Source: Flavobacteriaceae bacterium
Lineage (GTDB): Bacteria; Bacteroidota; Bacteroidia; Flavobacteriales; Flavobacteriaceae
Assembly (NCBI GenBank): GCA_947457105.1
Contig: CANGUP010000004.1
Span: 1-49,021 of the forward strand
DNA: 49,021 nt
Reading direction: 5' to 3'
In this document: piece after piece, positions 9,486 through 19,981 of the stretch
How positions within the stretch are numbered: position 1 is the first letter of the stretch
Layout of the letters: each line of letters opens with the position of its first letter
Notes under the pieces: model-generated
Seen by the model: only the letters and a program-made list of their open reading frames with translations
Database searches by the model: none
Told to the model about the DNA's origin: nothing
Translations under genes and position numbers: made by a program

Positions 9486-10193
9486 TTATTTAGTTACTAA
9501 TAAAGTAACAGTTAACAATAAACTAAAAATTGAGGCATATATAGGTAAATTTGGCAATGCTGATGCATCAATTTTAGCTTTCCTTTGTTCTACATAGACC
9601 AAATCATTTTGATCCATATAATAAAATGGTGAATTTACAAAATCTGCTTTGGTGATGTCAACTCTATTGAAGGTTTTTAATCCTTGAATATCTCTTACAA
9701 TCAATATATTATATCTTTTTGCAAAAACTGTTAAATCTCCAGAAGCACCTAGAGCATCAAATAGAGTTACTCTATGATTATTAAATGACCTCACTCCTGG
9801 TTGAAGCACATCGCCCAAAACTGTAACTTTAAAATTTAATATCTTAATATTTATAACTGGATTTATAAGATGTACAGCCAATTTTTGCTTTAGCATGCTT
9901 TTTAACTCTTTTATAGAATAACCTGAAACTTGTATATCACCAATAACAGGAAAATCTATTTTACCTTCATTATCTACCAAATAACTAGGTAAATTAAAAG
10001 GTGAAGCAGCCTCAACCTCTTGTGTAGTTACTGTAATAGACAACAAATCGTCATTTTGAATTATTGGGTCATAATTGGTAGATATATTGCTAAAGTCTTG
10101 TGAACCCTGAAGATAAACATACTTTTTTTTAGAAATACAAGAAGAAAAAAGAAACAGAAAAAGTATTGATATATAAAAGAAATAGTTTTTCAT
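9486..10193 (-). CDS. Wza-like outer-membrane polysaccharide export lipoprotein
   Basis: Lipobox-like FLFSSC; YDPIIQNDDLLSITV...YLVDNEGKIDFPVIGDIQVSGYSIKELK; VLGDVLQPGVRSF (SLBB-type). Confidence 0.9.
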   Translation of the reverse strand: MKNYFFYISILFLFLFSSCISKKKYVYLQGSQDFSNISTNYDPIIQNDDLLSITVTTQEVEAASPFNLPSYLVDNEGKIDFPVIGDIQVSGYSIKELKSMLKQKLAVHLINPVINIKILNFKVTVLGDVLQPGVRSFNNHRVTLFDALGASGDLTVFAKRYNILIVRDIQGLKTFNRVDITKADFVNSPFYYMDQNDLVYVEQRKAKIDASALPNLPIYASIFSLLLTVTLLVTK

Positions 10194-10219
10194 TCGAAAG
10201 AAATATAATTAATTGGTGA

Positions 10220-10227
10220 CAAATATA
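10220..10227 (-). promoter_or_regulatory. Candidate Bacteroidetes -7 element (TATATTTG) upstream of the wza/wzc-like pair
   Basis: Plus CAAATATA is the reverse complement of TATATTTG, matching TAnnTTTG; no strong -33 element at about 19 nt. Confidence 0.4.
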
Positions 10228-10281
10228 TTAAAAAACCATTCAATTTACATTCTATTTGGTATAAACATAAGGGTCTTTAAC

Positions 10282-12249
10282 TTATATATCTAAAGTTTGG
10301 AATACAGAATTAATGCTTTTATACTCTGGAACTATATTTTTCATTTTTGCAGCTATCATGTCTGAGTTGCCTCCAAAAGAAATGCTTATCAACTCTTCTA
10401 CTTGTTGACTAACAATTTCAAAATCATCGCAAACCTCAACCGCAATAGTTATCTTTTCATGATGCGTTGTTAAATTTTGTGCAGAATTATTCAATAATTC
10501 TTCATACAGTTTTTCACCTGGTCGTAACCCAACAACTTTTATTTTAATCTCTTTATCGGGTTGGTATCCTGCCAAACGAATCATTTTTTTAGCTAAATCA
10601 ATAATTTTAACTGGTTTGCCCATATCAAAAATATAAATTTCGCCTCCATTACCCATTGAACATGCTTCCAATACAAGCTGACAAGCTTCTGGAATAGTCA
10701 TAAAATAACGTATGATTTCAGGATGTGTTATAGTAATTGGACCTCCTTCTTGGATTTGTTTTGTAAACAATGGAACTACAGAGCCATTCGAACCCAATAC
10801 ATTTCCGAATCTAGTAGTAATAAATTTAGTGTAACAATCTGAATTGTTTTTTATATGTTTAAAATGTATCGATTGCACATACATTTCAGCAATTCGCTTG
10901 CTAGCTCCCATTATACTGCTTGGATTTACCGCTTTATCTGTAGAAATCATTACAAAACGCTCTACATGATATTTATTAGACAAATCAGTAACATTTTTTG
11001 TTCCCAAAACATTGGTAAAAATGGCTTGTGAGGGATTTTCTTCCATCATTGGAACGTGTTTATAAGCAGCGGCATGATAAACTACATCGGGTTGATAAGT
11101 TATAAACAATCTTTCTAAAATTGCATAATCCCTAACATCGGCAATGACATTAACCACCTCAACTGACAAACCTAACCCTAAAATCTCTAACGATAAAGAA
11201 TGAAGTGGTGTTTCTGCTTGATCCAACAATATAATTTTCTTCGGATTAAAATGAAGTACTTGTCTTACAATTTCACTACCGATAGAACCTGCTGCTCCAG
11301 TAACCAAAATTGATTTTCCTTTAAGTTTAGAAGAAATGCTATCGGTATTTAAAACGATTGGTTTTCGTTCTAATAAGTCTTGAATTTCAAAGTTCTTAAT
11401 GTTTTTGGAAATTTCTTTTTCATCATACCAATCAGAAACTACAGGAAGGGTATATACTTTAAATCTATATTCTATACATTCATCCACTATTGTTAAACGT
11501 TCTTCTTTGGTCAGACTTTTATCAGCAATAATTAATGCTTCAACTTTTTTGGAACGCATCAAAACAGGAATATTTTTCTTTATTTGAAAAATAGGAAGAT
11601 CTAATATCCTTTTTGTCGAATTCTGATTATTTTTATCAATAAAACCAACAAGTTTAAACCTTCCAGGTGTCTCAGCTTTCAATGCAGAAGCTACGGCAGA
11701 GGCATTAGCATCTGAACCATAAATAATAGCTACCATTCTTTTTTCTGAACTGGCTTCTTTGAAGAGTAATTCAAAAGCTTGCTTAACAAGCATTCGAAAA
11801 ACAAACAAAAAACTAAAAGATAAAACAGCATTGATAAAAGCACCAGTAGTTAAATACAGTTTTGGTTTATCTAATATTAAAACAAAAAAGTTAAATAAAA
11901 TCAGCACTACAAATGTAGAAAACTGAGAAAAAAACAATTTTAAGGCATCAATGTAAGAAGAGTGTCTAATAATTCCAGAATAAGTTCTGTAAATCCAAAA
12001 GAAAAAGATGTTAACAAAAAGGTATAAAGCGGTTCCAATAGAGAGATGTTCTTTAGGAATGTAATTTAACTTAAGCCCTTGAAAAAGAAAATAAGTAACA
12101 ACCCCTGATAAAAAAACAATAAAAACATCAATCAACAGTATAACCCATCGAGGTAAATAACTCAAGTTTTTAAGGCTAAATCCAAAATTAATCTCGGAAA
12201 AAGTCTTAAAAAAGTCAGTAAAAAAATTTCTCAAGATATTGTTTTTCAA
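10282..12249 (-). CDS. Membrane nucleotide-sugar 4,6-dehydratase/epimerase, CapD/PglF family
   Basis: N-terminal TM segments; GKSILVTGAAGSIGSEIVRQVL...VYHAAAYKHVPMMEENP...STDKAVNPSSIMGASKRIAE; GLRPGEKLYEELL. Confidence 0.92.
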   Translation of the reverse strand: MKNNILRNFFTDFFKTFSEINFGFSLKNLSYLPRWVILLIDVFIVFLSGVVTYFLFQGLKLNYIPKEHLSIGTALYLFVNIFFFWIYRTYSGIIRHSSYIDALKLFFSQFSTFVVLILFNFFVLILDKPKLYLTTGAFINAVLSFSFLFVFRMLVKQAFELLFKEASSEKRMVAIIYGSDANASAVASALKAETPGRFKLVGFIDKNNQNSTKRILDLPIFQIKKNIPVLMRSKKVEALIIADKSLTKEERLTIVDECIEYRFKVYTLPVVSDWYDEKEISKNIKNFEIQDLLERKPIVLNTDSISSKLKGKSILVTGAAGSIGSEIVRQVLHFNPKKIILLDQAETPLHSLSLEILGLGLSVEVVNVIADVRDYAILERLFITYQPDVVYHAAAYKHVPMMEENPSQAIFTNVLGTKNVTDLSNKYHVERFVMISTDKAVNPSSIMGASKRIAEMYVQSIHFKHIKNNSDCYTKFITTRFGNVLGSNGSVVPLFTKQIQEGGPITITHPEIIRYFMTIPEACQLVLEACSMGNGGEIYIFDMGKPVKIIDLAKKMIRLAGYQPDKEIKIKVVGLRPGEKLYEELLNNSAQNLTTHHEKITIAVEVCDDFEIVSQQVEELISISFGGNSDMIAAKMKNIVPEYKSINSVFQTLDI

Positions 12250-12305
12250 TGATTACTTCTTTTTAATAATGGTAAAAATAAGAAAAAAAAGTTCTTAAAA
12301 AAATC

Positions 12306-13439
12306 TTAAAAAATATTTATAACATTTTTTATGCGTTTTTTTTCCTCTTCTGTCAAATTAGAACCCGAAGGAAGACAAAGACCTGTATCAAACAAATTTT
12401 CTGAAACAGTTCCTCCATAATAGGGCGCATCCTTAAAAACAGATTGTAAATGCATGGGCTTCCATAAAGGACGACTTTCAATGTTCTCAGTTTCTAATAA
12501 AAGTCTTAAATCTTCTCTTGATTTACCTCCATTTAATGAAGAATTTACAGAAATAGCAGACAACCAATGATTAGAATAATAATTTTCATTCGGCTCAGAA
12601 AAAACTGTAATTGCAGTATTTTCTTTAAAAATATTCTTATAAAAATCATGCATTGCTCTTCGTTTAGCAACGTGAACATCTAAAATTTCCATTTGACCTC
12701 TACCTATTCCGGCACATATATTACTCATTCTATAATTATACCCAATTTCACTATGCTGATAATGTGGTGCATTGTCTCTTGCTTGAGTAGCTAAAAAAAT
12801 AGCTTTATTTTTCAAGTCACTATTCTTGGTAACTATTGCTCCTCCTCCTGAGGTAGTAATTATCTTATTTCCATTGAACGACAAGACACTAATATCGCCA
12901 AAAGTGCCACATTTTTGTCCATTATAAGTACTCCCTAAAGCCTCTGCACTGTCCTCAAGAATCGGAATTTCATATTTATTGGCTATACTACGCACCTCAT
13001 CAATCTTATAAGGCATTCCATACAAATGAACAGCAATAATAGCTTTTGGTTTTTTGCCTTTAGAAATTCTATCCTTTATGGCAGTTTCCAAGGCGTTGGG
13101 ACATAAATTCCACGTATCAAGCTCACTATCAATAAAAATTGGTGTGGCGCCTTGATAGACTATCGGATTTGCTGAAGCTGAAAAAGTCATACTCTGACAA
13201 ATAACTTCATCTCCTGCTTTTACGTCAAGTAAAATCAAACCTAAATGAAGTGCAGCAGTACCAGAGCTTAAGGCACCAACAAAGGCATTATTTCCTATAT
13301 AATTTTCTAAATCTTGTTCAAAACCAGCTACATTAGGTCCCAATGGAGCAACCCAATTGCTATCAAAAGCTTCATGTATATACTTTAGTTCTGAACCACC
13401 CATGTGAGGTGAGGAAAGCCATATTTTGGATTTATTCAT
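12306..13439 (-). CDS. DegT/DnrJ/EryC1 PLP-dependent aminotransferase, PglE/LegC-like
   Basis: IWLSSPHMGGSELKYIHEAFDSNWVAPLGPNV...SGTAALHLGLIL...EDSAEALGSTYNGQKCGTFGDISVLSFNGNKIITTSGGG (PLP Lys). Confidence 0.92.
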   Translation of the reverse strand: MNKSKIWLSSPHMGGSELKYIHEAFDSNWVAPLGPNVAGFEQDLENYIGNNAFVGALSSGTAALHLGLILLDVKAGDEVICQSMTFSASANPIVYQGATPIFIDSELDTWNLCPNALETAIKDRISKGKKPKAIIAVHLYGMPYKIDEVRSIANKYEIPILEDSAEALGSTYNGQKCGTFGDISVLSFNGNKIITTSGGGAIVTKNSDLKNKAIFLATQARDNAPHYQHSEIGYNYRMSNICAGIGRGQMEILDVHVAKRRAMHDFYKNIFKENTAITVFSEPNENYYSNHWLSAISVNSSLNGGKSREDLRLLLETENIESRPLWKPMHLQSVFKDAPYYGGTVSENLFDTGLCLPSGSNLTEEEKKRIKNVINIF

Positions 13440-14082
13440 GATTATGAAACTTTATAGGTTTAGCAGGTATTCCAACTGCTGTACAATAATCTGGTAAACT
13501 TTTTGAAACTACGGCTCCGGCGCCAATAATAGTTCCTATTCCTATAGTTAGTTGATTTATAATTTTTGCACCGGTGCCAACATAAACTTTCTCCTGAATA
13601 TGCACTTCTCCTGAAATATTAACTGAAGGCATAAAGGATGAAAAATCATCAATAATTGTGTCATGACCAATAGTACAGTTTAGATTGATTGTTACAAAAC
13701 TTCCAATCACGATATTACAAGTGATTATGGTCCCGCCACAAATAATACAACCTTTAGAAATTGCTACCTCATCTTCTGAAATTTGAACTGATGGATGAAT
13801 TAGCGTAGGAAAGTTTATTTTATCACTAGACAATTTAGCTATAATCTTACTTTTAGTAGTAGGCTCTCCAATGCCTAAAAGAACAGAAATTGGCTCAGAA
13901 CTGGAATTCAAATCATGAAGATTTCCTAAAACAGGAAAATTATTTATCATAGTACCTTTTTCAATGCCATCATCATAATATCCGATAAAATTATAGATTT
14001 TCTCAACCTTATTTACTGCATCTATTATGGTTTTTACTTCACGTCCAAAACCTCCGGCTCCTATAATTACAATATTTTGCAT
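13432..14082 (-). CDS. PglD/NeuD-like sugar O/N-acyltransferase
   Basis: VIIGAGGFGREVKTIIDAV N-terminal domain followed by hexapeptide repeats; IGHDTIIDDFSSFMPSVNISGEV. Confidence 0.88.
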   Translation of the reverse strand: MQNIVIIGAGGFGREVKTIIDAVNKVEKIYNFIGYYDDGIEKGTMINNFPVLGNLHDLNSSSEPISVLLGIGEPTTKSKIIAKLSSDKINFPTLIHPSVQISEDEVAISKGCIICGGTIITCNIVIGSFVTINLNCTIGHDTIIDDFSSFMPSVNISGEVHIQEKVYVGTGAKIINQLTIGIGTIIGAGAVVSKSLPDYCTAVGIPAKPIKFHNHE

Positions 14083-14100
14083 ATCAGTTTATTATATTAT

Positions 14101-14703
14101 TCAACTCCCTTGAAAAGGCTCTATTGTTGTAGAATCAGCAGCATTTATTCCATCACTTTTTATTACTTTCTGAACGGTTTTAAATAAAATTTTCAGGTCT
14201 AATAAAAAGGAAATATGATCTACATACCAAACATCTAATTCAAATTTTTTATCCCACGAAATAGCATTTCTTCCGTTAACTTGTGCCCAACCTGTAATAC
14301 CTGGCTTTACTTCGTGCCTCCTGTTTTGAAAATCACTATACAAATGTAGGTAAGTGGTTAGTAATGGTCTGGGACCTACTATACTCATATCGCCAATAAC
14401 AACATTTAATAATTGTGGAATTTCATCTAAGGATGTTTTTCTAACAAAACTTCCTACTTTGGTCAACCGATCTGAATCTGGAAGTAAATTACCTTCAGCA
14501 TCTTTTCTATCATTCATTGTTTTAAACTTGATGATTTTGAAAATCTTTCCTCCTTTACCCGGACGCAATTGAAAGAAAAATGGCTTACCATCGTTTGCAA
14601 AAAATAGAAATACTGTTACTACAAGAAAAATTGGAAACAACAATATCAATCCAATCAAAGCAGAGATGACATCAAAAAAAGGTTTACAAAGTTCTCTATA
14701 CAT
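14101..14703 (-). CDS. Initiating sugar phosphotransferase, PglC-like (bacterial sugar transferase)
   Basis: KPFFDVISALIGLILLFPIF...FKTMNDRKDAEGNLLPDSDRLTKVGSFVRKTSLDEIPQLLNVVIGDMSIVGPRPLLTTYL...RHEVKPGITGWAQVNGRN. Confidence 0.93.
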   Translation of the reverse strand: MYRELCKPFFDVISALIGLILLFPIFLVVTVFLFFANDGKPFFFQLRPGKGGKIFKIIKFKTMNDRKDAEGNLLPDSDRLTKVGSFVRKTSLDEIPQLLNVVIGDMSIVGPRPLLTTYLHLYSDFQNRRHEVKPGITGWAQVNGRNAISWDKKFELDVWYVDHISFLLDLKILFKTVQKVIKSDGINAADSTTIEPFQGS

Positions 14704-15847
14704 TGTTTTCTAATCTTTTGTATTCTTGAAGTAAGTTATTCCAAACAAGTTCTTGTTGAAACTGCGAAACTATGTTGAATCTTGATTTTGATTGCAATTT
14801 TTGAAACAAATCTTTGTCATAAAATAGCAGTTGCATCGCGTCAAAAATAGCAATTTCATTTTTAACTGGTATAATAATCCCCGTTTCATTTGGAATAATT
14901 ATCTCATTACTACCACAAATATCAGTTACTATACAGGGCAAATTCATGGCTCCTGCTTGCAAAACAACATTGGGAAAACCTTCTCTATGACTCGGAAAAA
15001 CAAAAACATTTGAAATAGCTAAATAAGGCCTTACATCCTCTTGAAAACCTACACTAATTATCGATTTATTTGATGATATCAAATCTAATATTTCACTATT
15101 TAAGGGATCTAATTCATTTTCGAAAGGACCAACCAAAAGCAATTTACAATTTGAATTGTGTTTAGACAAATTAGTAAAAGCAGCAACCAACTCATTAATT
15201 CCTTTATCAGATACTAATCTTCCAACGAAAACAAAAACAAAGTCTGTAGAAATAATATGTAATTGTTGTTTTAAGTTTTCTAGTTCAACTAAAGAAACTT
15301 CATTGGGATTAAAAAAATCTAAATCAATTCCATTTACATTTCCATTAGCAATTACTTTCAAAGGTTTTTTTGTAACATTGAAAGCTAATAAATCTTTTTT
15401 TACACCTTCACCTTCTGGAATTATATGGGTTGCAAAACGACATAAAACTTTATCTAAAAACAACAATAAATGATGCAAAAACCCTTTTTTATAAGGAAAA
15501 ACCAATCCTGTAAAAGTGTGAATTCTAATAGGCACACCTGCGAAAAACCCAGCTATCATTGTGAGTAATCCTGCTTTAGGAGTTATAGAATGAACTATTA
15601 GTGGTTTTTCTTTTCTTAAAACTTTATACAATTTTAATAATGAAATAAAATCTTTGAAAGGCGAAATCTGTCTCTGAATAGACAATGGAATCGTTCGAAC
15701 TCCTTCTCTACTAGCAACGTTATCCAAATGTGCATCTTGCCCAGAAACAGCAACAACTTCATAATACTCTTTCAAAAAAGTCAATTGACCTTTAAGTAAG
15801 ACGTCTAATGAAATAGAAACGGTGGCTGTTCTTATTATTTTTTTCAA
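14696..15847 (-). CDS. Glycosyltransferase family 4, PglA-like
   Basis: HSITPKAGLLTMIAGFFAGVPIRIHTFTGLVFP...FVGRLVSDKGINELVAAF...REGFPNVVLQAGAMNLPCIVTDICGSNEII. Confidence 0.88.
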   Translation of the reverse strand: MKKIIRTATVSISLDVLLKGQLTFLKEYYEVVAVSGQDAHLDNVASREGVRTIPLSIQRQISPFKDFISLLKLYKVLRKEKPLIVHSITPKAGLLTMIAGFFAGVPIRIHTFTGLVFPYKKGFLHHLLLFLDKVLCRFATHIIPEGEGVKKDLLAFNVTKKPLKVIANGNVNGIDLDFFNPNEVSLVELENLKQQLHIISTDFVFVFVGRLVSDKGINELVAAFTNLSKHNSNCKLLLVGPFENELDPLNSEILDLISSNKSIISVGFQEDVRPYLAISNVFVFPSHREGFPNVVLQAGAMNLPCIVTDICGSNEIIIPNETGIIIPVKNEIAIFDAMQLLFYDKDLFQKLQSKSRFNIVSQFQQELVWNNLLQEYKRLENNV

Positions 15848-15852
15848 AACAA

Positions 15853-16725
15853 TTATTTTCTGGTTTTAAATCGAATTAATAAATACAAAGCTACTCCAAA
15901 TGGAACTGCCAGTAAAGTTAACAATTTCTCTGAAGAGTCTTTTAAAAAGTTACTACGTTTTAAAATAATACAACTCGATATGTAATGTATTGCTTCTATG
16001 AATTTTCTTTTGGTAGATTTAGAATAGCGCATCGTCGTTATCCTATTGTATATAAATCCCTTTGGGTATTTCATATATTGATAAAACATCGTATTACTCG
16101 AACCTGTTGGCTGGTAATCAACAATAACTAATACCTCATTTAAGGTAGCCATTTGATAGTCTTTATCTACAAATAGATATTTTGTACCTAACCCAACATA
16201 ACGTTCTCCTTCAAAAATTGGATATTCAGGGTATTTAGTGATAATTTCAGTTCGGTAAACCAATTTTTTATCACCTGTTCCACCATTATTGTAGAAATCC
16301 TCTAAAGTAGTAAACTCAGTAGTAAATTTGGATCCCAAAATCACACCTGATTCTAAAGCATCTAAACCAATAAGTCCAGCATACTTTTTTTGATCAATAG
16401 TTTCCCATTTTGATAAAATCAAGGCAACGCCATTCAAAGGTATGTAATCGTCAGAATCTATACAAGTATTCAAAGTAGCTTTTATAGCTCTATAAGCCGT
16501 GTTATGAGCGCCATGCATTCCTTGATTTTCTTGGTAGATATAGTTTATTGGAATCTTATTCTCCTTAATCCAACTTGATACTAGCGCTTTTGTATCGTCA
16601 GTGGAACCATCGTCAACAACCAACCAATCAAAATCTTGACAAGTTTGATTACACAAACTTTCATAAAGTCTGGGAAGTAAATGAGCTCTATTAAAAGCTG
16701 GTGTGAAAATGGTTAACTTCTTCAT
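15853..16725 (-). CDS. Glycosyltransferase family 2
   Basis: LTIFTPAFNRAHLLPRLYESL...WLVVDDGSTDDTKALV...NTCIDSDDYIP. Confidence 0.88.
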   Translation of the reverse strand: MKKLTIFTPAFNRAHLLPRLYESLCNQTCQDFDWLVVDDGSTDDTKALVSSWIKENKIPINYIYQENQGMHGAHNTAYRAIKATLNTCIDSDDYIPLNGVALILSKWETIDQKKYAGLIGLDALESGVILGSKFTTEFTTLEDFYNNGGTGDKKLVYRTEIITKYPEYPIFEGERYVGLGTKYLFVDKDYQMATLNEVLVIVDYQPTGSSNTMFYQYMKYPKGFIYNRITTMRYSKSTKRKFIEAIHYISSCIILKRSNFLKDSSEKLLTLLAVPFGVALYLLIRFKTRK

Positions 16726-17837
16726 GAATGTTGTTGCAATAGTTGTAAATATTTTTCTTGTAGAAGGATAACATTTTTGTTAATATCATATCCTTTATAA
16801 ATGACAACTTGAGAAACATCTTTCTTAATAAAATCATTTTGAGAATGAATAGTTTGCGCCCATACTAATGCTGATTCCTTTAGAGAAATAACTTTTACAT
16901 TATCATTTACAATTATTGCTTCCTTAGGTACACCATCAGAAATATAACATTTTACACCACTTGCTTGTGCTTCAACCAAAGAAACTGGCAATCCTTCAAA
17001 CAAAGAAGGAAACAAAAACACATCCATTGCTTGAAGCAATTCGTTTACATCACTTCGTAATCCGAGAAAAATTACATTTTTTTCAAGTTGTAAACCAGCA
17101 ATTTTTTTTTTCATAGATTCCATTAACTGACCATTACCAACCAAAAAAAGTTTTCTATTTAAATTCAATTTCACCAATTCAGCGAAAACTTCAATAAGAA
17201 ATTCATGATTTTTTTGTTCGTTAAAGCGACCTACATGAATAAAATTTTGTGTGGTAGATGCTTCTAATTGTTTTCTTATCTGAAGACTTTTGACTTCATC
17301 ATAAGCAAACATTTTAGTATCAACAGCATTAGTCATTGTAAAGGCTTTACTAGCATTTTTTTTACCAAAAAGCCATACAGCGGCATCATAGCCACAACTA
17401 AAATAGGTATTTATGTAACGCATCATTCGCTTTTTATAATAATATCTAAAAGGCGATTTCAAATTCCAACCATCTGTGGCATTGTGACCGTGAGCAATAA
17501 TTACTGGAGTATTTCTTTTTTGTGCTTCTTGATAAATATAAATTCCCAATTCTGAACAATTTCCATGAATTATTGGATAAGTATGTTGGTCAAAAAATAA
17601 GGCAATCTGTTTTTTATACTCTTTAATCTTCAGCGGATTAAAAGGTGGCAATCTATATATTTTCCCTCCCAAAGCAATAATCTCATCTTCATAAGCACCT
17701 GGCTCTTCACGATGAACAATAAAATCAAACTGAAATTTAGATCTATCGAAATTTCGGTAGTAGTTCATCACGTTGGTTTCTGCTCCACCGCGATTGAGTA
17801 TGGTAAAAAGTTGTAAAATTCTAATTGGAAGTTCCAT
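16722..17837 (-). CDS. Glycosyltransferase family 4 (EpsF-like)
   Basis: RILQLFTILNRGGAETNVMNYYR...FIHVGRFNEQKNHEFLIEVF...PSLFEGLPVSLVEAQASGVKCYISDGVP. Confidence 0.88.
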   Translation of the reverse strand: MELPIRILQLFTILNRGGAETNVMNYYRNFDRSKFQFDFIVHREEPGAYEDEIIALGGKIYRLPPFNPLKIKEYKKQIALFFDQHTYPIIHGNCSELGIYIYQEAQKRNTPVIIAHGHNATDGWNLKSPFRYYYKKRMMRYINTYFSCGYDAAVWLFGKKNASKAFTMTNAVDTKMFAYDEVKSLQIRKQLEASTTQNFIHVGRFNEQKNHEFLIEVFAELVKLNLNRKLFLVGNGQLMESMKKKIAGLQLEKNVIFLGLRSDVNELLQAMDVFLFPSLFEGLPVSLVEAQASGVKCYISDGVPKEAIIVNDNVKVISLKESALVWAQTIHSQNDFIKKDVSQVVIYKGYDINKNVILLQEKYLQLLQQHS

Positions 17838-17844
17838 TTTGAAA

Positions 17845-18900
17845 TTACTTTTTAATTATTTTTTTAATCGCTAGTAACAATAATAGTAAAGGAACTGTTA
17901 ATTTATATTTAGAAAAAAAGAAAAATAATTTCCAATGAATAGGAAAATAGCACAATTCCAAATTTCTAAAGGCTACTTTATGATGTCTAGAATTAAGAAC
18001 CGTTTTCATGTTCTTACATTTTGTAAAAAAAGAAGCTTTGTTAAAAGATTCATTCAAACCCAACCCAATAAGACTAAGACATATTCTATTGTTGAAAGCT
18101 TCTAGATAGTCGGTTCCTTTATTATGCTTTTTTAATTGTTCCGAAAGCAAATCGAACATATGATTGGTCTTGTCTAATAAACTATTTTTGTAATTTGAAG
18201 TAATAGACTCTGAATTAAACTTTCTATAGTTATACATTGGCACATCCAAAATGTAAACCGATTTTGACTGGTTGAGATACTCCCAAGTAAAAAAACCATC
18301 TTCCCAAGCTCCTATTTCACTAAGATTTTTAGCTTGAATTTTGTTTTCTTTAATGATAGCCGATTTATATAGTTTACCCCAAGCCGTAACTAAAGTTTCT
18401 AAATGACTTGGGTCTGAAAGTTCTTCTTTAATAGGACCTGTAATTCTTCTTTGCATAAAAGCAGCTTCATATTTTCCATTTAAACCAAAAACTCTAGCTA
18501 CTTGTGTAGTTGGATATTCTTTGTAAAAAGAAAAGCAAACCAAATCTACTTCATCAATTTTAGAAAATGCAGTTTCTATGGCATGCAATTCCATCCAATC
18601 ATCACTATCAACAAACATTAAATAAGCACCTTTTGCATTTTCGACACCTGTATTTCTTGCTCCAGCTAATCCTTTATTTGCTTGAGAAATAACAACGATT
18701 CTAGAATCTAATTGTTCATAAACTTCACATATCTTTAGACTATCATCCGTTGAACCATCATTTACAAGAATAATTTCTAGGTTTTTAAAGGTTTGATTAA
18801 TTATACTATCCAAACATTGCTTCAAGTATTTTGAAACATTATAAACAGGAATAATAACACTAATCAATGGACTCATTTTTAATTTATAATTTATATACAA
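17845..18900 (-). CDS. Glycosyltransferase family 2
   Basis: ISVIIPVYNVSKYLKQCLDSIINQTFKNLEIILVNDGSTDDS...YLMFVDSDDWME. Confidence 0.9.
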   Translation of the reverse strand: MYINYKLKMSPLISVIIPVYNVSKYLKQCLDSIINQTFKNLEIILVNDGSTDDSLKICEVYEQLDSRIVVISQANKGLAGARNTGVENAKGAYLMFVDSDDWMELHAIETAFSKIDEVDLVCFSFYKEYPTTQVARVFGLNGKYEAAFMQRRITGPIKEELSDPSHLETLVTAWGKLYKSAIIKENKIQAKNLSEIGAWEDGFFTWEYLNQSKSVYILDVPMYNYRKFNSESITSNYKNSLLDKTNHMFDLLSEQLKKHNKGTDYLEAFNNRICLSLIGLGLNESFNKASFFTKCKNMKTVLNSRHHKVAFRNLELCYFPIHWKLFFFFSKYKLTVPLLLLLLAIKKIIKK

Positions 18901-19981
18901 ATACGTTCATTATATAAGTAAAAGCAAAATAAGCTAAAATAATTCGCACTACAACTTGATGTTGATTTTCAAAAAATTTATGTTTTATAAGAGGATAAAT
19001 AATAACAACACCCAACATAAACCATGACAAATAAGCCAAACGGTTGGAATAGTTAGCTCTAATTACCAATATCCAAAAAGCATTGCAAAACAAGTAAATA
19101 TTTAATAATTGTAAATACATTTTGTCTTGATACTTTCTCCTAAATATATAATACCATCCTGCAAATACTCCTGAAGCACTATATAAAAGAAAATCCCAAC
19201 GAAAACCTACATTCAATTCTACTCCTTCTGCTGCTTGATCAAACTGTCCAAAATACCCTTCTACTGCTTTTTCTTCAACAATTCCAATAGTCATGAAGAA
19301 ATTTATAAAAAAACCACCTAAAGCCAAAGATAAAGGAATACAGGCTAGCCAAAAATAAAAATAAGCTTTTGAATTGTTGTAAACTAAAGTTGCTATATAT
19401 GCAAATAATGGCAACAACATCGATTTATGTACAAAAGTACTAGCAAACAATATTGTTAGAATCACAAAGTTTTTTTCTTTAGACAATCCGTACAAAAAAA
19501 GACTTGTGGCTATACCATTTCGCAGTCCATTGGTACCATAAGTCCAAAAAGAAAAAGAAATTACAAGCATAAAGAAACCATAAAACCAGTAGTCTTTAAA
19601 GAACTTTTTACAAGCTAGATACAAAGGAACTAAATACAAAATGGTACATAGAAAGAAAAACACAGAAGAACTGGCTACTTGAGCTATACCAAATTTAAAA
19701 TATTCGAAAAATAAATCTTTTTCAATCTTTAATGGTGCTCCTGAAACATACGTTTGAAATTGTCTATCATAAATTACCATATCTCCAAATCGATAATTCA
19801 GTGGACGCAAACCAATATAAAATAATAAAATAACAAAAATGATAAAACCCAGAACGTTTTTAGTATTCAAATTTTGAGACGACTCTAATTTTGTAAAACC
19901 TTGAGCCAATACAAACAAGGTCATTAACAATAAAAATTGATAATACAAGTTAGTGTAATATTCTGCAGGTATTAGATTCAT
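18884..19981 (-). CDS. EpsG-family / Wzy-like polysaccharide polymerase candidate
   Basis: Polytopic protein; ILLFYIGLRPLNYRFGDMVIY...LFFEYFKFG...RNGIATSLFLYGL...ASTFVHKSMLLPLFAY (EpsG-like). Confidence 0.75.
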   Translation of the reverse strand: MNLIPAEYYTNLYYQFLLLMTLFVLAQGFTKLESSQNLNTKNVLGFIIFVILLFYIGLRPLNYRFGDMVIYDRQFQTYVSGAPLKIEKDLFFEYFKFGIAQVASSSVFFFLCTILYLVPLYLACKKFFKDYWFYGFFMLVISFSFWTYGTNGLRNGIATSLFLYGLSKEKNFVILTILFASTFVHKSMLLPLFAYIATLVYNNSKAYFYFWLACIPLSLALGGFFINFFMTIGIVEEKAVEGYFGQFDQAAEGVELNVGFRWDFLLYSASGVFAGWYYIFRRKYQDKMYLQLLNIYLFCNAFWILVIRANYSNRLAYLSWFMLGVVIIYPLIKHKFFENQHQVVVRIILAYFAFTYIMNVFVYKL

